Shown here piece by piece: positions 31,812-32,476 of a stretch of 32,476 nt of DNA (position 1 is its first letter; every line of letters starts with the position of its first letter). The translations under genes and the position numbers were made by a program. Source of the stretch: Saccharibacter floricola DSM 15669 (lineage in GTDB: Bacteria; Pseudomonadota; Alphaproteobacteria; Acetobacterales; Acetobacteraceae); the NCBI RefSeq assembly GCF_000378165.1, contig NZ_KB899349.1:1-32476 (forward strand), written 5' to 3'. The notes under the pieces were generated by a model. It searched no databases, was not told where the DNA came from, and saw only the letters and a program-made list of their open reading frames with translations.

Positions 31812-32476
31812 ATGACGTCTACCCTCACACTCTCTACACTTAAAGAGAACCTTAGCGCACTTAAAACCTTTTTTGCCGATGGAGAAACATTAGGCTTTAC
31901 CGTGCCTACTTATCTACCTCGAAAATTAAGCGCACTCTTAGACAAGATTGATACGTTAAGCACACTCTTAGACCGTACCAATGGGAAAGGAGAAGATGGG
32001 CGCGTTAAAGTAGCGCTTGTTGGCGGTTTCTCTACCGGAAAGACCTCTATCGTCGCCTCATGGCTTAGCAAAACAAAAGACGACATGAAAATCGGCGTTG
32101 GGGAGTCCTCTAACGAAGTGACTGTGTATAATCCCGATGATACCTATCAAATCATCGATACTCCAGGCCTGTATGGCCATAAACGTGATACCGTTGGGGA
32201 CAAAGAGGCCTATAAAAACAAAACGCGTCGTTATGTGAGTGAAGCCCATGTGTTGCTCTACGTACTCGACCCCGTTAATCCCATTAAAGACAGCCATAAA
32301 GACGAGTTGAACTGGCTTTTTCGGCAATTAAATATGCTCCCACGCACCATCTTTGTGTTGAGCCGCTTCGATAAAGAATGTGATGTCGGCGATGAGGAAG
32401 AGTATCAAGAACGCTTCAGAACAAAAAAAGACAACATCCTTGAGCGTCTCACTCAACTGATAGGCTTAACAGCAGA
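31812..32476 (+). CDS. Dynamin-like GTPase 2, LeoA/HP0731-like, N-terminal part
   Basis: The first 221 residues of a GTPase, cut by the window edge. A helical N-terminal segment (about 1-60) precedes G1 GGFSTGKTS (71-79), a G2 threonine in NEVTVYN (101-107), G3 DTPG (116-119) and a G4-position SRFDKE (184-189) in place of the classical NKxD. The GGFSxGKT loop is typical of the LeoA/HP0731 dynamin-like group. It has an AAGGA site before ATG 31812 and follows GTPase 1 by 62 bases on the same strand, probably as an operon from the promoter at 29798. By analogy with other bacterial dynamin pairs the two may assemble as a heteromer on membranes. The C-terminal half is not visible. Confidence 0.8.
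   Translation, partial: MTSTLTLSTLKENLSALKTFFADGETLGFTVPTYLPRKLSALLDKIDTLSTLLDRTNGKGEDGRVKVALVGGFSTGKTSIVASWLSKTKDDMKIGVGESSNEVTVYNPDDTYQIIDTPGLYGHKRDTVGDKEAYKNKTRRYVSEAHVLLYVLDPVNPIKDSHKDELNWLFRQLNMLPRTIFVLSRFDKECDVGDEEEYQERFRTKKDNILERLTQLIGLTA

Overview
The window looks like chromosome from an acetic acid bacterium (Acetobacteraceae, possibly of the bee- or nectar-associated Bombella/Saccharibacter kind). This is inferred from gene content and moderately GC-rich coding; no rRNA, tRNA or other taxonomic marker is present, so the assignment is tentative.

Layout. (1) 1-1292, minus: N-terminal part of a large secreted autotransporter/adhesin, with a clear sigma70-type promoter at 1361-1389. 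(2) 1619-15095: an aryl-polyene (xanthomonadin-like) pigment cluster. A leftward arm encodes a chorismatase (hydroxybenzoate starter supply), a methyltransferase and a COG4648-like membrane protein. A long rightward arm encodes an ACP, a ligase-dehydratase fusion, an LpxL-like acyltransferase, a LolA-like periplasmic protein, an MMPL exporter, a ketosynthase, a chain-length-factor-like KS, a second dehydratase and two tandem flavin-dependent halogenase-like proteins. Many junctions overlap by 1-8 bases, so this is one tightly coupled operon. No ketoreductase and no second ACP are visible; they must be supplied from outside the window. (3) 15096-15185: a convergent intergenic gap holding a hairpin and a near-perfect chromosomal parS (ParB-binding) site. 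(4) 15186-25430: ordinary accessory metabolism. It holds an RDD membrane protein, a frameshifted gene remnant, an S46 dipeptidyl-peptidase, a DUF1330 protein, an AraC regulator with a YdcZ-type transporter and a DapA-family lyase/aldolase, a divergent LysE exporter/ArgP-like regulator pair, and a divergent LysR/MFS pair. (5) 25431-25806: a gene-free gap with an unusual 13-bp inverted repeat enclosing a 7-bp tandem repeat. (6) 25807-29564: a phage-type early module with an S24/LexA-like repressor, a Cro/YdaS-like protein, a DUF1376 replication protein, a chain of small overlapping ORFs and a strong terminator. No integrase, structural or lysis gene is in view. (7) 29798-end: a strong promoter and a 118-nt leader driving two tandem dynamin-like GTPases, the second running off the window.

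How the genes work together. In the pigment locus the chorismatase would make the aromatic starter and the ligase domain would load it on the ACP. KS/CLF would extend it, the two hotdog dehydratases would create the double bonds, the halogenase-like enzymes could halogenate (and the methyltransferase methylate) the aryl head, and the acyltransferase, LolA-like protein and MMPL exporter would attach the pigment to a lipid and move it to the outer membrane. The paired dynamin-like GTPases beside a phage-type repressor module are the best candidate for an undescribed system, either a LeoA/HP0731-type membrane-remodelling pair or an anti-phage pair.
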